Source: Shewanella pneumatophori (GTDB lineage Bacteria; Pseudomonadota; Gammaproteobacteria; Enterobacterales; Shewanellaceae). From it: 64,000 bases of DNA. Location of the stretch: contig NZ_JAKILB010000001.1 of assembly GCF_023283895.1 (NCBI RefSeq), positions 62,001-126,000 on the forward strand. Reading direction: 5' to 3'. Position numbers and translations under genes: made by a program. Below are positions 53,475 to 62,386 of this stretch, in pieces. A model generated the notes under the pieces. That model made no database searches. It was not told the DNA's origin and saw nothing but the letters and a program-made list of their open reading frames with translations. Numbering within the stretch: position 1 is the first letter of the stretch; every line of letters begins with the position of its first letter.

Positions 53475-54707
53475 TTAGTTTCGAATCTTGATTTTATTAA
53501 TTTCATTACCATTACTATCAGTCGTCAATATAATATTATCACCTTGGGATAAAAAGACTGACTTGAGCTCATTTTTAGATGAAATTAGCACTCTGTCTAA
53601 AGGAATTTCATCTCTATGGTTAAATTTAAAAACGTCAACCATGCAAGGGTACAAGTTTTTACAATCACTTGCGCTGACGTGGTAATTAACTCGGTCTAAA
53701 GAAGCCCACTTTGGACGTCCATTGAGGTAAATTGTCCTTGGCCACAAAATTGAAATGTCCCACTTATTTGGATCAGAACTCCAAATTTGCTTACCTTTTA
53801 CAAAAATAAATGGTTCTTCCATTTTGACGCTTTTAACAGCTCTAGAATACGTAGGATGCTCATACTTAGTATTACTTCGTTCTATGCGGCTAGTTTGATC
53901 AATGGTTAGCGTTTCTAAGGCCGTGTACTTTTTAAGTTTACTTGCTAACCATTTCTCCTCATTTATATGAGAGTAACCAACATGGATAATAATTTTTGCA
54001 TCTGGATCTTTGTCAAAGACTTTCTCTTTGAGAGTTAATGCAGAATTGGTTTCCCGTTCATCAATTGTATTAAGTCTACGTGGCTTATGTTGGTCATATG
54101 AAATAATTTCAAATCCAATTTCTTTTGCTTTAAGCACTAGATTTGCATAAAGTGCTTCACGTGTGTAATACCCAACTTGCTTAGTTATAAAGCCTTTATC
54201 AATTTGCTCAGTAGCGGAGTTACTTAATGTTTCTGCTGCAAAGTAGCGATAACCCTGCCCCCATAATCCTTTTAGTAAGCGGTAAGTTAAAACTCTGTGT
54301 TGTGCAATATCATGAGCTTCATTGACCATAACGATTTGATGTGTTTTAGCCCGCTCCAAAATTTCGACAACAGCATTTTTTGCATTATAGTTAGCCAAAT
54401 CTTCAACACTAGAGCTTTCTATTTCTGCTGTTTTATCTCTACTAATTAAGGCATTACTATGTGAACCAGCAAAAGAATATTCAACACTAAGCTCTTGCAT
54501 GAGAATATCTAAGCCGATGGGATTGTTAGAAAAATCTTTGGCAAAGTCTTCAATGAATGAGATTTTCTCAACTAAAGTTTTACCTTTCGTTTGTTCTTGT
54601 ATTTGGTTACCGATTTTTACTGCCTGTAAAAGGAATTGTTCGTGCTCATGCTCTTCAGAGAGAACGGAACTCGAAGCAAGTAGGCAAAACAGTATTATTT
54701 TTTTCAA
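53475..54707 (-). CDS. Secreted Ere/ChaN-like protein
   Basis: A 410-residue protein with a signal peptide (ILFCLLASSSVLS). The centre has VMVNEAHDIAQHRVLTYRLLKGLWGQGYRYFAAETLS and, later, IIIHVGYSHINEEKWLASKLKK. This Glu-His...His-Arg plus late His pattern is that of the EreA/ChaN/TraB superfamily (erythromycin esterase and haem-binding relatives). The exact activity cannot be told. The coding sequence looks more AT-rich than the surrounding genes and it is flanked by direct repeats, which suggests gene transfer. Periplasmic or exported. Confidence 0.72.
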   Translation of the reverse strand: MKKIILFCLLASSSVLSEEHEHEQFLLQAVKIGNQIQEQTKGKTLVEKISFIEDFAKDFSNNPIGLDILMQELSVEYSFAGSHSNALISRDKTAEIESSSVEDLANYNAKNAVVEILERAKTHQIVMVNEAHDIAQHRVLTYRLLKGLWGQGYRYFAAETLSNSATEQIDKGFITKQVGYYTREALYANLVLKAKEIGFEIISYDQHKPRRLNTIDERETNSALTLKEKVFDKDPDAKIIIHVGYSHINEEKWLASKLKKYTALETLTIDQTSRIERSNTKYEHPTYSRAVKSVKMEEPFIFVKGKQIWSSDPNKWDISILWPRTIYLNGRPKWASLDRVNYHVSASDCKNLYPCMVDVFKFNHRDEIPLDRVLISSKNELKSVFLSQGDNIILTTDSNGNEINKIKIRN

Positions 54708-54765
54708 ATTAAATCCTTTTATTCGAAACTTAATAATGAATTGGATAGCAAGTTAGCTAACTACT

Positions 54766-54940
54766 GAGTTCAACTGCTTATTATCTTACGTCTTGGATAA
54801 ACCTTTGCTTCTAATTAATTTTGACTCAACATATCAATGTAACCTATTGATGTAAAGAGACTAACCCTCTGCAGTTACCATTTTTCAGATTTTTTCGCTT
54901 CGCGAAATTAAACAAGAACACCTGTTTCGTCCAATGTTAA
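54766..54940. repeat. Imperfect direct repeat, copy B
   Basis: Same orientation as copy A, about 2.0 kb away. It starts GAGTTCAACTGCTTATTATC, 59 bases upstream of the Ere/ChaN-like gene, and its homology fades after about 54940. Together with copy A it brackets the RAYT relic and that gene. Confidence 0.8.
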
Positions 54941-55222
54941 GCCATAAAAACCTAACACCTATTTATGTGGATGATAAGTAGCGGTTTAAAGCTGCACCTA
55001 GCGACAAGGGGGGAGCGAATATTTCAAATATTCTTCGCGGTTGCAATACTATTAGCGTTCATCCATCATTTTGAACGAATTTAGAGCTATTTGTGCGGTA
55101 AAACGCTCAAAAAATATCAGCAATCGAAGATAAAGTAAGCTATTGTATTGGAAGTATTTAACGTTCCAGCAGGCTTTAGTCGTATTTAGCCGTAACATGA
55201 TAACTGTCAAGGAAGCGCCAGT
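54941..55222. other. Gap with a near-perfect palindrome before the channel gene
   Basis: No gene is visible. GAATATTT-C-AAATATTC at 55017-55033 is a perfect palindrome around a single base, flanked by further pairing (GC...GC). The AAGGAAG ribosome site of the channel gene is at 55209-55215. Confidence 0.5.
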
Positions 55223-55891
55223 TTGATCAACAAAGTTATTACTAAGCACAATAATTTTTATTATATGACAGCAGCTTTAGTTGTATTGCTATTAAGTGCA
55301 TCGTTAGTTAAATCGGTGGCTGACGGTATGCTTGAATCCCTATTGGATGGGGTGATAGCGGCAACCTTTCTTGTTTGTGTGGTTAGTCTAGGAGTGGACA
55401 AAAGCTGGAAGCGCTTTATGCAAGGACTCATTGTTGTTTGGCTTATTGCTGCAATGGTTAAGCGCTTTACAGCCATACCGAATATCGATCTTTTCATGCT
55501 AATGCTCATGTTTGCTTTTTTCTGGGGCACCTTTAGTTCAATCGCTAGGCAAATTCTGTTTAGTGGGTCAGTGGACGGCAACAAAATCGTTGGTTCTATA
55601 GCGCTTTTCTTGCTACTTGGCTTAATGTGGGCGTTAGTTTATCTATTGATCTTGGCACTATCACCGCAAGCATTTAGCGGTGTTGAGCATAGTGTTTGGG
55701 GGCAAAACTTTTCTCAAATGGCGTATTTTAGTTTTGTAACCTTAACAACGTTAGGCTATGGCGATATCAGTCCGAATACGCCATTTGCTCAAGTCGCAGT
55801 TTATATGGAGGCAATTGCCGGCGTATTTTATATGGCAATTGTAGTTGCAAGTTTGGTGAGCGCAGGAATGGCTCAAAAGGAAACCCAATAG
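55223..55891 (+). CDS. Voltage-independent K+ channel family protein
   Basis: A 222-residue ion channel of the Ion_trans_2 type. Several hydrophobic segments lead to a pore helix and the K+ selectivity filter TLTTLGYGDISP near residue 180, then a final membrane segment (VAVYMEAIAGVFYMAIVVASLVSAG). No cytoplasmic RCK domain is present. Start TTG 55223 is supported by AAGGAAG 8 bases upstream; the next ATG (55265) would cut the first segment. It is followed 10 bases later by the PerM-like gene. Confidence 0.85.
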   Translation: MINKVITKHNNFYYMTAALVVLLLSASLVKSVADGMLESLLDGVIAATFLVCVVSLGVDKSWKRFMQGLIVVWLIAAMVKRFTAIPNIDLFMLMLMFAFFWGTFSSIARQILFSGSVDGNKIVGSIALFLLLGLMWALVYLLILALSPQAFSGVEHSVWGQNFSQMAYFSFVTLTTLGYGDISPNTPFAQVAVYMEAIAGVFYMAIVVASLVSAGMAQKETQ

Positions 55892-55901
55892 GAAGCGTAC
55901 T

Positions 55902-57041
55902 ATGGAAAACCCGATGCAACATAATCAAAGTAAGTTGTTCATCAATAATATGATGGAGTCTGCAATTCGAATTGGCTTGTTGTTTATATTGGTTGTTTGG
56001 ACCTTTGATATTATTAAGCCCTTTGTGATCCCTGTTTTGTGGGGAGCAATTATCGCAGTGGCGTTAATGCCTATGACTCAAAAGCTTGAACGTGCTCTCA
56101 AGGGGCGGCGAGGATTGGCGGCAACGATATTAGCATTCGCTGGTATTACATTACTTATTGCACCATTTTGGATAGTCACTAGCTCTATTTTTGAAGGCAT
56201 TTCACACTCTATTGAAGTGCTGCAGTCAGGCGAAGTTGATATTCCTGGTCCGACTCAGAAAATTGCAGACATTCCTTTGATAGGTGACAAGCTGTTTGAG
56301 GCGTGGGCACTATTTGCCAATAATTTAGAAAAAGCGGTTATGCATTTTTTGCCGCAAATCAAATCTGCTGTAAGTGCTGCCGCTGGGATGCTTGGTAGCA
56401 GCTTAGGAACACTGGTGATGTTTATTATTTCACTGGCCATTGCTGGTGGATTTATGGCTCATGCAGAAAAATCAGCAGCCGCGGTAAATACCGTAGCGGT
56501 TAAAATTGCTGGAACTCACGGTGAAGAGTGGACCACGTTAACCGCTGCAACTATTCGCAGCGTGCTACTTGGTGTCGTCGGGGTTGCATTTATCCAAGCG
56601 ATTTTGATTGGTTCGGCATTATTTACTTTTAGCATTCCAGCTGCGGGACTATTTACTTTTATCGTGTTTATTTTGGGGATAGCGCAGTTGCCGCCGCTGC
56701 TGGTGGTTCTACCACTGATCTTCTATGTTTTCTCGACTCACGACTCTACCCCTGCGACCATATTTACAGTTTGGGTGTTAGTGGCCGGAGTGTCTGACAG
56801 CGTATTAAAACCTATGTTAATGGGGCGTGGTGTTGATGTGCCAATGCCTGTTATTTTAATTGGTGCGATTGGCGGTATGATCACTGCGGGGATCATCGGT
56901 CTTTTCTTCGGGGCGGTCGTTTTGGCTATTTGGTATGAGTTGTTTATGACGTGGTTAAAAACTGAAGAGCAACAAAATGCCAATGCGGAACAGGCAAATG
57001 AAGCTGAAGATAAGTTAGTGAGTTTGCCGGTTGAAGATTAA
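55902..57041 (+). CDS. AI-2E family transporter (PerM/YdiK type)
   Basis: A 379-residue membrane protein with the family's eight segments. FVIPVLWGAIIAVALMPM and RGLAATILAF open it, and the middle reads SLGTLVMFIISLAIAGGFMAHAE. The conserved end is ILGIAQLPPLLVVLPLIFYVF...GRGVDVPMPVILIGAIGGMITAGIIGLFFGAVVLAI. The family includes TqsA (autoinducer-2 export) and other exporters; the substrate is not evident. It probably shares a transcript with the channel gene; terminator at 57066-57091. Confidence 0.88.
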   Translation: MENPMQHNQSKLFINNMMESAIRIGLLFILVVWTFDIIKPFVIPVLWGAIIAVALMPMTQKLERALKGRRGLAATILAFAGITLLIAPFWIVTSSIFEGISHSIEVLQSGEVDIPGPTQKIADIPLIGDKLFEAWALFANNLEKAVMHFLPQIKSAVSAAAGMLGSSLGTLVMFIISLAIAGGFMAHAEKSAAAVNTVAVKIAGTHGEEWTTLTAATIRSVLLGVVGVAFIQAILIGSALFTFSIPAAGLFTFIVFILGIAQLPPLLVVLPLIFYVFSTHDSTPATIFTVWVLVAGVSDSVLKPMLMGRGVDVPMPVILIGAIGGMITAGIIGLFFGAVVLAIWYELFMTWLKTEEQQNANAEQANEAEDKLVSLPVED

Positions 57042-57065
57042 TTCTAGTTACTAACCGACAATTTT

Positions 57066-57091
57066 AAAGGATGCTATTGGCATCCTTTTTT
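57066..57091 (+). terminator. Terminator after the AI-2E family gene
   Basis: A 9-bp stem (AAAGGATGC / GCATCCTTT) with a 5-base loop and T6. Confidence 0.9.
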
Positions 57092-57283
57092 GTATATTTG
57101 TTTTGCTGCTATTTGTAAATTGTAGCCTTGGTTTAGAATTGAAATTTTAATTACCTATTGGTAAATTACCGCCGTTTATACTCGTATTTTTAACATGTTG
57201 TAGAAAATACTGGATTAGCAGGCAGGAACAATAAAGTTCAGCCTTTTAGTTTATCTAAAAGATAAAATCGACGGGACACAATA

Positions 57284-58339
57284 GTGGCAAATTTAAAACC
57301 TATAGTTATACGTTGGTTTGAGCAGGGCTTTATTACTAAAGAAGCATTACCAGCTGCACTGCATACTGCTCAGGACTCGGCCGAATCTCATGCTTCGACT
57401 ATACAATGGCATGCGCTTATTACATTACTACTGACTTGGGGCGGAGCCTTGTTAGTAGGAGCTGGCGTTGTATTTTTTGTTGCAGCTAATTGGCAAGTTA
57501 TGGGCCAGTTTAGCCGCTTCGCGTTAGTTGAAATGTTACTGCTTACCTCACTTTTAGGCTATATATTGGTGCGCCGCCGCGCCGTAAATGCAGGCGATAT
57601 CAGTGGTTTTGGCTACACCACAGCCAATGCAATACTGCTTCTATCAGCTATTATCATCGGTAGTTTGCTTGCACTCGTTGGCCAAACATATCAAACAGGC
57701 GCAGATCCTTGGCAGCTCTTTGCTATCTGGGCGTTACTTATGTTGCCGTTAGCATTGGTCGCAGGGAATGAGCTGCTTTGGCTACTACTTGGTTTATTGC
57801 TTAATTTGGCCGTGTTACTTTATTTTCAAGCTTTTCCAGGGGCATTGAACTGGTTATTTGGTCCAACAGCTTTATTAGCTTGGTTGTTTTTTCTTAATCT
57901 GAGTTTGCACTTAGCTTGCAGTTTGTTAAGTGGTCGATTTGTTCGGTTGCCGCGGATATTGAAAATACAGCAACAGCGCTTTAACGCGCCGTTATTTCAA
58001 CAAATTACTATGTTAGCTGCGGTTGGTACTATCACAATACTGGCGATAGAGTCCTTGTTTGATGAGGGGCCAAGTATTTGGGGATTTGTTTATACGGCCG
58101 TTATTGCAGCTGGTTTTTTTGTATATAACCATAAGGTGAAAGATATATTTGTCTTGGCGATTGGCGGCTATAGCTTAGTCACCGTGGTCAATTGTTTATT
58201 TATTCGTGTGGCTCTTGAAGGTAGTGATGTTGTCGCTATGTTCTTGCTGTTAGGGATCAGTATTATTGGCTCGACAACAGGCGTAACCCTGTGGCTTAAA
58301 CAGCGTCATAAAGCGTTTAATACCGGAGCGTCAGCATGA
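57284..58339 (+). CDS. DUF2157 membrane protein
   Basis: A 351-residue protein. A short cytoplasmic N-terminus (VIRWFEQGFITKEALPAAL, the DUF2157 signature helix) is followed by about nine membrane segments, including LLTWGGALLVGAGVVFFVAANWQVMGQFSRFALVE, which is diagnostic. Function unknown. GTG 57284 follows a GGGA. It overlaps the next gene by 4 bases and forms a conserved trio with DUF4401 and GDYXXLXY proteins. Confidence 0.88.
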   Translation: MANLKPIVIRWFEQGFITKEALPAALHTAQDSAESHASTIQWHALITLLLTWGGALLVGAGVVFFVAANWQVMGQFSRFALVEMLLLTSLLGYILVRRRAVNAGDISGFGYTTANAILLLSAIIIGSLLALVGQTYQTGADPWQLFAIWALLMLPLALVAGNELLWLLLGLLLNLAVLLYFQAFPGALNWLFGPTALLAWLFFLNLSLHLACSLLSGRFVRLPRILKIQQQRFNAPLFQQITMLAAVGTITILAIESLFDEGPSIWGFVYTAVIAAGFFVYNHKVKDIFVLAIGGYSLVTVVNCLFIRVALEGSDVVAMFLLLGISIIGSTTGVTLWLKQRHKAFNTGASA

Positions 58340-59517
58340 TTTTAGATAAACTTTTTCATGGCCGTTTTGCTGAGAATAATAAAACAGCCGAAGCAGAACT
58401 TTGGACGTTATTGGTCGGTAAGGGTCTAATTAAACAAGATTTGACCGGTGCTAAATTAACAGAGGGAGATTCTGATAATTTGCCTAAATTGCCTAAATTG
58501 CCTGAATTTGACAGTAAAAGCCCTTGGTATATTCAGTTTATGCAGTCTATTGGGGCTTGGTTTGCGTCGCTATTTATTTTGGGGTTCACTATTACCTTTT
58601 TCGGCTTACTTTATGACGATCTTGGTACTCAGTTTGCTTTTGGGATCGGTATTATCTATAGCCTTGTTGCTATAGGAATATATCGCAGCAATAGCAGTTC
58701 GCAGCTGTTTGCTAACCAAATGGCATTATCAATCAGTCTGTGTGGACTATTGTCGTTAGGTTATGGGTTAACGGGTTGGTTTGAGCCTAATCATGGTATT
58801 TACTGGCACTTTAGTTTTGGTTTAGCTTTATTAGTCCATTGGCTTGTGATTAAGCATTACAGTCATCAGTTAATGATGAGCTTTGGTATGCTAGTTTGTT
58901 TTGCGGCTATGGCCTATGAGCTCGGTTTTTTGGCATATGTCGCACCCCTTTACTGTATCTTCTTTTGCGCTATATGGCTCTATGAAGCCAAAGTAGGTCA
59001 ATATTATTCCAGGCTTAATGCTCTTGGCTATATGATTGCCGTTTGTTTAGTGCTAATTCAAATTCCTTTACTGATGCAACATGGTGACTTTCAACATATT
59101 GTTGAACTACCCATTATTGCTCCTTGGTCTAATGTTGCATCCGTCGTGACTGCTTTTTGTATTGGCGCAGTTGCTATTAATCATATTTTAGGCTCTATAC
59201 ATATTTCATGGCGCAGCAGAATAGGACTATTCTGTTTGATTGGTTTGGTTTTGAGTGCGGCTTTATCTCTTGTAATGACCGGGCTAATAACCGCGCTTTT
59301 AATATTGCTCATGGGCTTTTACCTAGGTGAAAGGCTACTTTTTGCGCTTGGTGTCTTAGGGATTTTAAGCTTTATTGGTTGGTATTATTACAGTTTGCAG
59401 TTGCCTTTGTTGGATAAGTCTTTGTGGTTAGTGGCATTAGGTTCGATGTTATTGTTAGCAAAGGTGTTGATGATAAAATTCATTCCTACATCGCAAGTTC
59501 AAACAACCCCAAATTAG
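58336..59517 (+). CDS. DUF4401 membrane protein
   Basis: A 393-residue protein with about ten membrane segments after a hydrophilic N-terminus. The segment PWYIQFMQSIGAWFASLFILGF is the typical DUF4401 start of the membrane part. A short repeated LPKLPKLPEF (residues about 50-59), from duplicated CCTAAATTG units, is seen before it. Function unknown. Coupled to the DUF2157 gene by overlap. Confidence 0.87.
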   Translation: MILDKLFHGRFAENNKTAEAELWTLLVGKGLIKQDLTGAKLTEGDSDNLPKLPKLPEFDSKSPWYIQFMQSIGAWFASLFILGFTITFFGLLYDDLGTQFAFGIGIIYSLVAIGIYRSNSSSQLFANQMALSISLCGLLSLGYGLTGWFEPNHGIYWHFSFGLALLVHWLVIKHYSHQLMMSFGMLVCFAAMAYELGFLAYVAPLYCIFFCAIWLYEAKVGQYYSRLNALGYMIAVCLVLIQIPLLMQHGDFQHIVELPIIAPWSNVASVVTAFCIGAVAINHILGSIHISWRSRIGLFCLIGLVLSAALSLVMTGLITALLILLMGFYLGERLLFALGVLGILSFIGWYYYSLQLPLLDKSLWLVALGSMLLLAKVLMIKFIPTSQVQTTPN

Positions 59518-59627
59518 CTTGAACTTTAGCTTGGAATTTAAGCTTTAAACTTTAGCTTTGAACACAAGTTTACACATTCAGTTAATTAAGGCGCGTATTA
59601 ACAAAGATACCAGATGGATAGCGAAAC

Positions 59628-60155
59628 ATGGTTGAACAACACACTAAAAATTACAAACTAGCTTGGCCTTGGGCTATGTATGTCGTTATTGCAACAATTC
59701 TTACTATTGTTGCAGTTGTAAATTGGGATATTTTTAAAAAAGAGCAACACCTAGCAGACGGTCAAGTAATTCGGCTAACGCTAGCGCCAGTTGATCCTCG
59801 CTCGTTAATGCAGGGCGACTATATGGTGCTCAATTATGCGCTTGCAGCGGAAATCTTGCCGTTGATGGATGAGATTAGCTCTGATGGATGGTTGCAAGTA
59901 AGCTTAGATGAAAATCGAGTGGCATCCTTAGTGTCGATAGCCAAGGAGCCCCATATTAAACAGCAGCCAAGCTCGCTGGTTAATATTCAATATCGACTGC
60001 GCAATAATCGCGTTAAATTTGCGAGTAATGCATTCTTCTTTGAAGAGGGGCAAGCAAAGCGTTATGAGCGTGCTAAGTATGGTGAGTTTAGGGTCAACCA
60101 ACAGGGCGGGCTATTACTGCAATCTATGTTGGATAAAAACTTTAATAAGCTTTAG
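59628..60155 (+). CDS. GDYXXLXY-domain protein
   Basis: A 175-residue protein with one N-terminal membrane segment (AMYVVIATILTIVAVVNWDIF). The family signature MQGDYMVLNYALA appears near residue 64, within PVDPRSLMQGDYMVL. The rest is periplasmic. It completes the DUF2157-DUF4401-GDYXXLXY trio, whose role is unknown; it lies 110 bases after DUF4401. Confidence 0.9.
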   Translation: MVEQHTKNYKLAWPWAMYVVIATILTIVAVVNWDIFKKEQHLADGQVIRLTLAPVDPRSLMQGDYMVLNYALAAEILPLMDEISSDGWLQVSLDENRVASLVSIAKEPHIKQQPSSLVNIQYRLRNNRVKFASNAFFFEEGQAKRYERAKYGEFRVNQQGGLLLQSMLDKNFNKL

Positions 60156-60199
60156 CGCTGAATCAAATTTAAAGTCATTCAAATTCGGGTTGAAATAAG

Positions 60200-60233
60200 T
60201 AACAAGGTCTAATACTCAGCTTAAACCTTGTTA
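60200..60233. terminator. Hairpin between convergent genes
   Basis: A 9-bp stem (TAACAAGGT / ACCTTGTTA) with a 16-base loop sits between the GDYXXLXY gene and the convergent MAPEG gene. No clear T-run, so terminator function is only likely by position. Confidence 0.5.
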
Positions 60234-60265
60234 TACCAATCAGTGTTATTGCCGTTATTTTATCA

Positions 60266-60670
60266 TTATATCCAAGCAAGTAGCCCAACAATAAACATCG
60301 CCAACAGCGCGCTAAAACTGATAGCAAAGGCGATGCTACGTAATACTTTGATATTTAAATAATAACAAAGCATATGTAAAGCTCGGCCAATGAAGTAGGT
60401 AAGGGCGGAGTTATTGAGCCAATCCGGATTTGCATTTGATAACATCGCGAATAGAACAAATAGCAGTAAAATGCCGATACTTTCATTACTGTTTGCTAGA
60501 GCACGATTCGCTCTAAAGAGCAGCTGATTATGATCTTGCTCAATGCTAAAGCCTGGAGTGTGTTTGGTTTTGATCCCTACGACATCAACTATGGCTAGCT
60601 GTATCCAAAATAGAGCGCCGGATAAACCTAATACTAAGACTGACAGTCGATATGGTTCGATAAATTCCAT
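60266..60670 (-). CDS. MAPEG family membrane protein
   Basis: A 134-residue protein with four membrane segments and the MAPEG hallmark FRANRALANSNESIGILLLFVL (RxxRAxxNxxE region), followed by FIGRALHMLCYYLNIKVLRSIAF. MAPEG members include glutathione transferases; bacterial ones are mostly uncharacterised. It lies 18 bases after the upstream gene (60689-61159) on the same strand. Confidence 0.88.
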   Translation of the reverse strand: MEFIEPYRLSVLVLGLSGALFWIQLAIVDVVGIKTKHTPGFSIEQDHNQLLFRANRALANSNESIGILLLFVLFAMLSNANPDWLNNSALTYFIGRALHMLCYYLNIKVLRSIAFAISFSALLAMFIVGLLAWI

Positions 60671-60688
60671 TTTAGTTCCTTGTTATGG

Positions 60689-61159
60689 TTAATTGTTCCC
60701 TTGAGTTTTATGCTTTTCTTGTTTTGTGGCAGTGAGTAATTGATAAGTACCTATGGCATAACAGAGCCCGATAGCTAAGCAGAACATTGACGATATGACC
60801 ATAAAGCTCATATTGTTTGCTAGCTCTGCCATATAGGGAGAGTCAGCTAATATCACTACTGGAATAGCGAATAGGGCTCTTGCCAAAAATATGAGGGTGA
60901 TAATTGACAAAATAGGCTTAATGAAAGGCAGTTTTCTAATGGATTTCGCGCCTGAAAACGCGTAAAAACTCCAAATTGCTAAAATGCTGGCAATGATGAA
61001 AGTAACAATTGCAGGGTAGTTTGAGCCTTGCTCCTGCATTTGTGCCATTTGCTCTCCGGCACCAAAAAAGCGGTACCAATCTGCACCACCGACAATAATC
61101 ATTAAGTGAGTTACTGCGGCTATTGCGGTTAAGGTTCCTGCTAACTTAAGTGATCTCAC
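60689..61159 (-). CDS. Four-TM membrane protein of unknown function
   Basis: A 156-residue protein with four hydrophobic segments (about residues 7-25, 50-68, 84-105, 117-140). WYRFFGAGEQMAQMQEQGSNYPAIVTFIIASILAIWSFYAFSGA is its most distinctive part and resembles uncharacterised Shewanella and Vibrio membrane proteins. No activity is evident. GAGGAG-type site (AAAGGAGAGAACC) before ATG 61159. Probably co-transcribed with the MAPEG gene. Confidence 0.75.
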   Translation of the reverse strand: MRSLKLAGTLTAIAAVTHLMIIVGGADWYRFFGAGEQMAQMQEQGSNYPAIVTFIIASILAIWSFYAFSGAKSIRKLPFIKPILSIITLIFLARALFAIPVVILADSPYMAELANNMSFMVISSMFCLAIGLCYAIGTYQLLTATKQEKHKTQGNN

Positions 61160-61356
61160 GGTTCTCTCCTTTGAACAGTGTTGTAGCTATTATGCGCTTT
61201 TTAGGCTGACGACTTCTAGGCTGAATCGCTTGATAAGGGAGTGGCCATTATCGCTGCTGTTCGTCTTGAGTTAGTTCGCCTAAAATCGCTCTGTGCCAAT
61301 CAAATTATACTGATAGATATAAGTCCCTTTGAAATGACTATTGATGTTTGAGCATG

Positions 61357-61743
61357 TTAATTAGCAAGTTCAGTGAATATTTTTTCAGAGATTTTATAGT
61401 TATATTGCCTAGCTATTTTTTGAGAGAAAAATAGTTGTGGTAGCTCGTAGATAGCAATTGCGAGCAGTAAATAAACAGCCTGATGATAACCTAAACAAAG
61501 CCCTGTAATGCTGATGACTAAGCAAATGAACTCAATAGCAAAGAGTCGATATTTCTTTAGGTATAAATGATGGAAACCACCTAAAAATAACCAGTTTAAC
61601 GAGGCATAGGTATCAGGATCTTTAAGCTGGGTTGATTGCTGCTTGTAATAGGCTTTTTTCTGTTCAGCAGGGAGCTGGTTGACTTGGTTTCGAAGTTGCT
61701 CTTCTTGTTCTTCCAATTCGTTCCAAGGTTGCAAATATTGCAC
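61357..61743 (-). CDS. TM2-like membrane protein
   Basis: A 128-residue protein. The N-terminal cytoplasmic helical part has Glu/Gln-rich residues (ELEEQEEQLRNQVNQLP). Two or three membrane segments follow, with LFLGGFHHLYLKKYRLFAIEFICL, the Gly-Gly-x-x-x-x-Tyr-Leu pattern of TM2 domains. The GTG start at 61743 overlaps the stop of the yidD-like gene by one base (TAGTG), with GAGG upstream. Function unknown. Confidence 0.7.
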   Translation of the reverse strand: MQYLQPWNELEEQEEQLRNQVNQLPAEQKKAYYKQQSTQLKDPDTYASLNWLFLGGFHHLYLKKYRLFAIEFICLVISITGLCLGYHQAVYLLLAIAIYELPQLFFSQKIARQYNYKISEKIFTELAN

Positions 61744-61967
61744 TAGGGGACCTCATCGTAAATTTTTTGGCAAAGGTCGGGCTGGTTGCAACGTTTAATG
61801 CGTGATAAACCTAGTCGCCAGCCTTTTATTGCACCATATTTAATAATGCATTGCTTGGTATATTCAGAGCATGTCGGCTCAAAATTACACTCGATATTTA
61901 ACAGCTTTTTTGAACCACCACTAGCTTGATAGCGGTGGATCAATTTTAGCGATATTTGCTTAAACAA
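61743..61967 (-). CDS. yidD: YidD-like membrane insertion efficiency factor
   Basis: A 74-residue protein with the YidD core: CNFEPTCSEYTKQCIIKYGAIKGWRLGLSRIKRCNQPD, including the PTCSxY and RIxRCNxP signatures. YidD assists the YidC insertase. The canonical copy lies between rnpA and yidC; no such neighbours exist here, so this is an ectopic or second copy, coupled to a TM2-like membrane protein. Expected location is the inner face of the membrane (amphipathic N-terminus). Confidence 0.87.
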   Translation of the reverse strand: MFKQISLKLIHRYQASGGSKKLLNIECNFEPTCSEYTKQCIIKYGAIKGWRLGLSRIKRCNQPDLCQKIYDEVP

Positions 61968-61969
61968 GC

Positions 61970-62185
61970 TTATCTACCTAAGGTAAGAATAACCGCTTCA
62001 CGCTTCCAAAATAGCATAAAGCGCTTTTGTTCTAACACTTGGAAAACAACCTGCCAGCCGTCTTGAGCGTATTTATTCATCTCAGCTTCAATTTTCTGAA
62101 TAGGTAAGCCACTAGCGCCTAGAAAGATAGTACCGCAGCCGCCTTCAACAATATGAACAACTTTGTATTCTGTATATTTTGTCAT
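61970..62185 (-). CDS. DUF4177 family protein
   Basis: A 71-residue protein matching small DUF4177 proteins: YTEYKVVHI at the start, then IQKIEAEMNKYAQDGWQVVFQV and LFWKREAVILTLGR. These are cytoplasmic, of unknown function. Two bases separate it from the yidD-like gene, so DUF4177-yidD-TM2 is one operon on the minus strand. Confidence 0.85.
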   Translation of the reverse strand: MTKYTEYKVVHIVEGGCGTIFLGASGLPIQKIEAEMNKYAQDGWQVVFQVLEQKRFMLFWKREAVILTLGR

Positions 62186-62286
62186 TATTTATCAACCACA
62201 TAAAAAACGCCGATGATAGCTGACTAGATCTATGGTTTCAATAGTAAGTTTATACTGAGTTGCATTTGCAAAACGGTGAGGCGATA

Positions 62287-62325
62287 GGCAACCACAAACT
62301 CGTATAACCTGAGTTTGTGGTTGCC
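62287..62325. repeat. Perfect 15-bp inverted repeat
   Basis: GGCAACCACAAACTC and its exact complement are separated by 9 bases, between ydbL and the DUF4177 gene. The T6 run is on the promoter side for minus-strand reading, so neither direction gives a standard terminator. It may act as an mRNA 3'-end stabiliser for ydbHynbEydbL. Confidence 0.7.
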
Positions 62326-62386
62326 CAAAAAATGGTTTTTGCGTGGAAAAATAACCTAAATCAAAATATCCTAAGCATTGTAGCTG

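Noticed and set aside
54768..54942. Repeat copy B as an integron attC site (minus strand begins GCTTAAC and ends GTTGAAC, both fitting the core-site consensus).
   Set aside because: The inner parts of the two ends are not complementary, copy A has degraded core boxes and no integrase gene is present. Such 7-mers occur often by chance.
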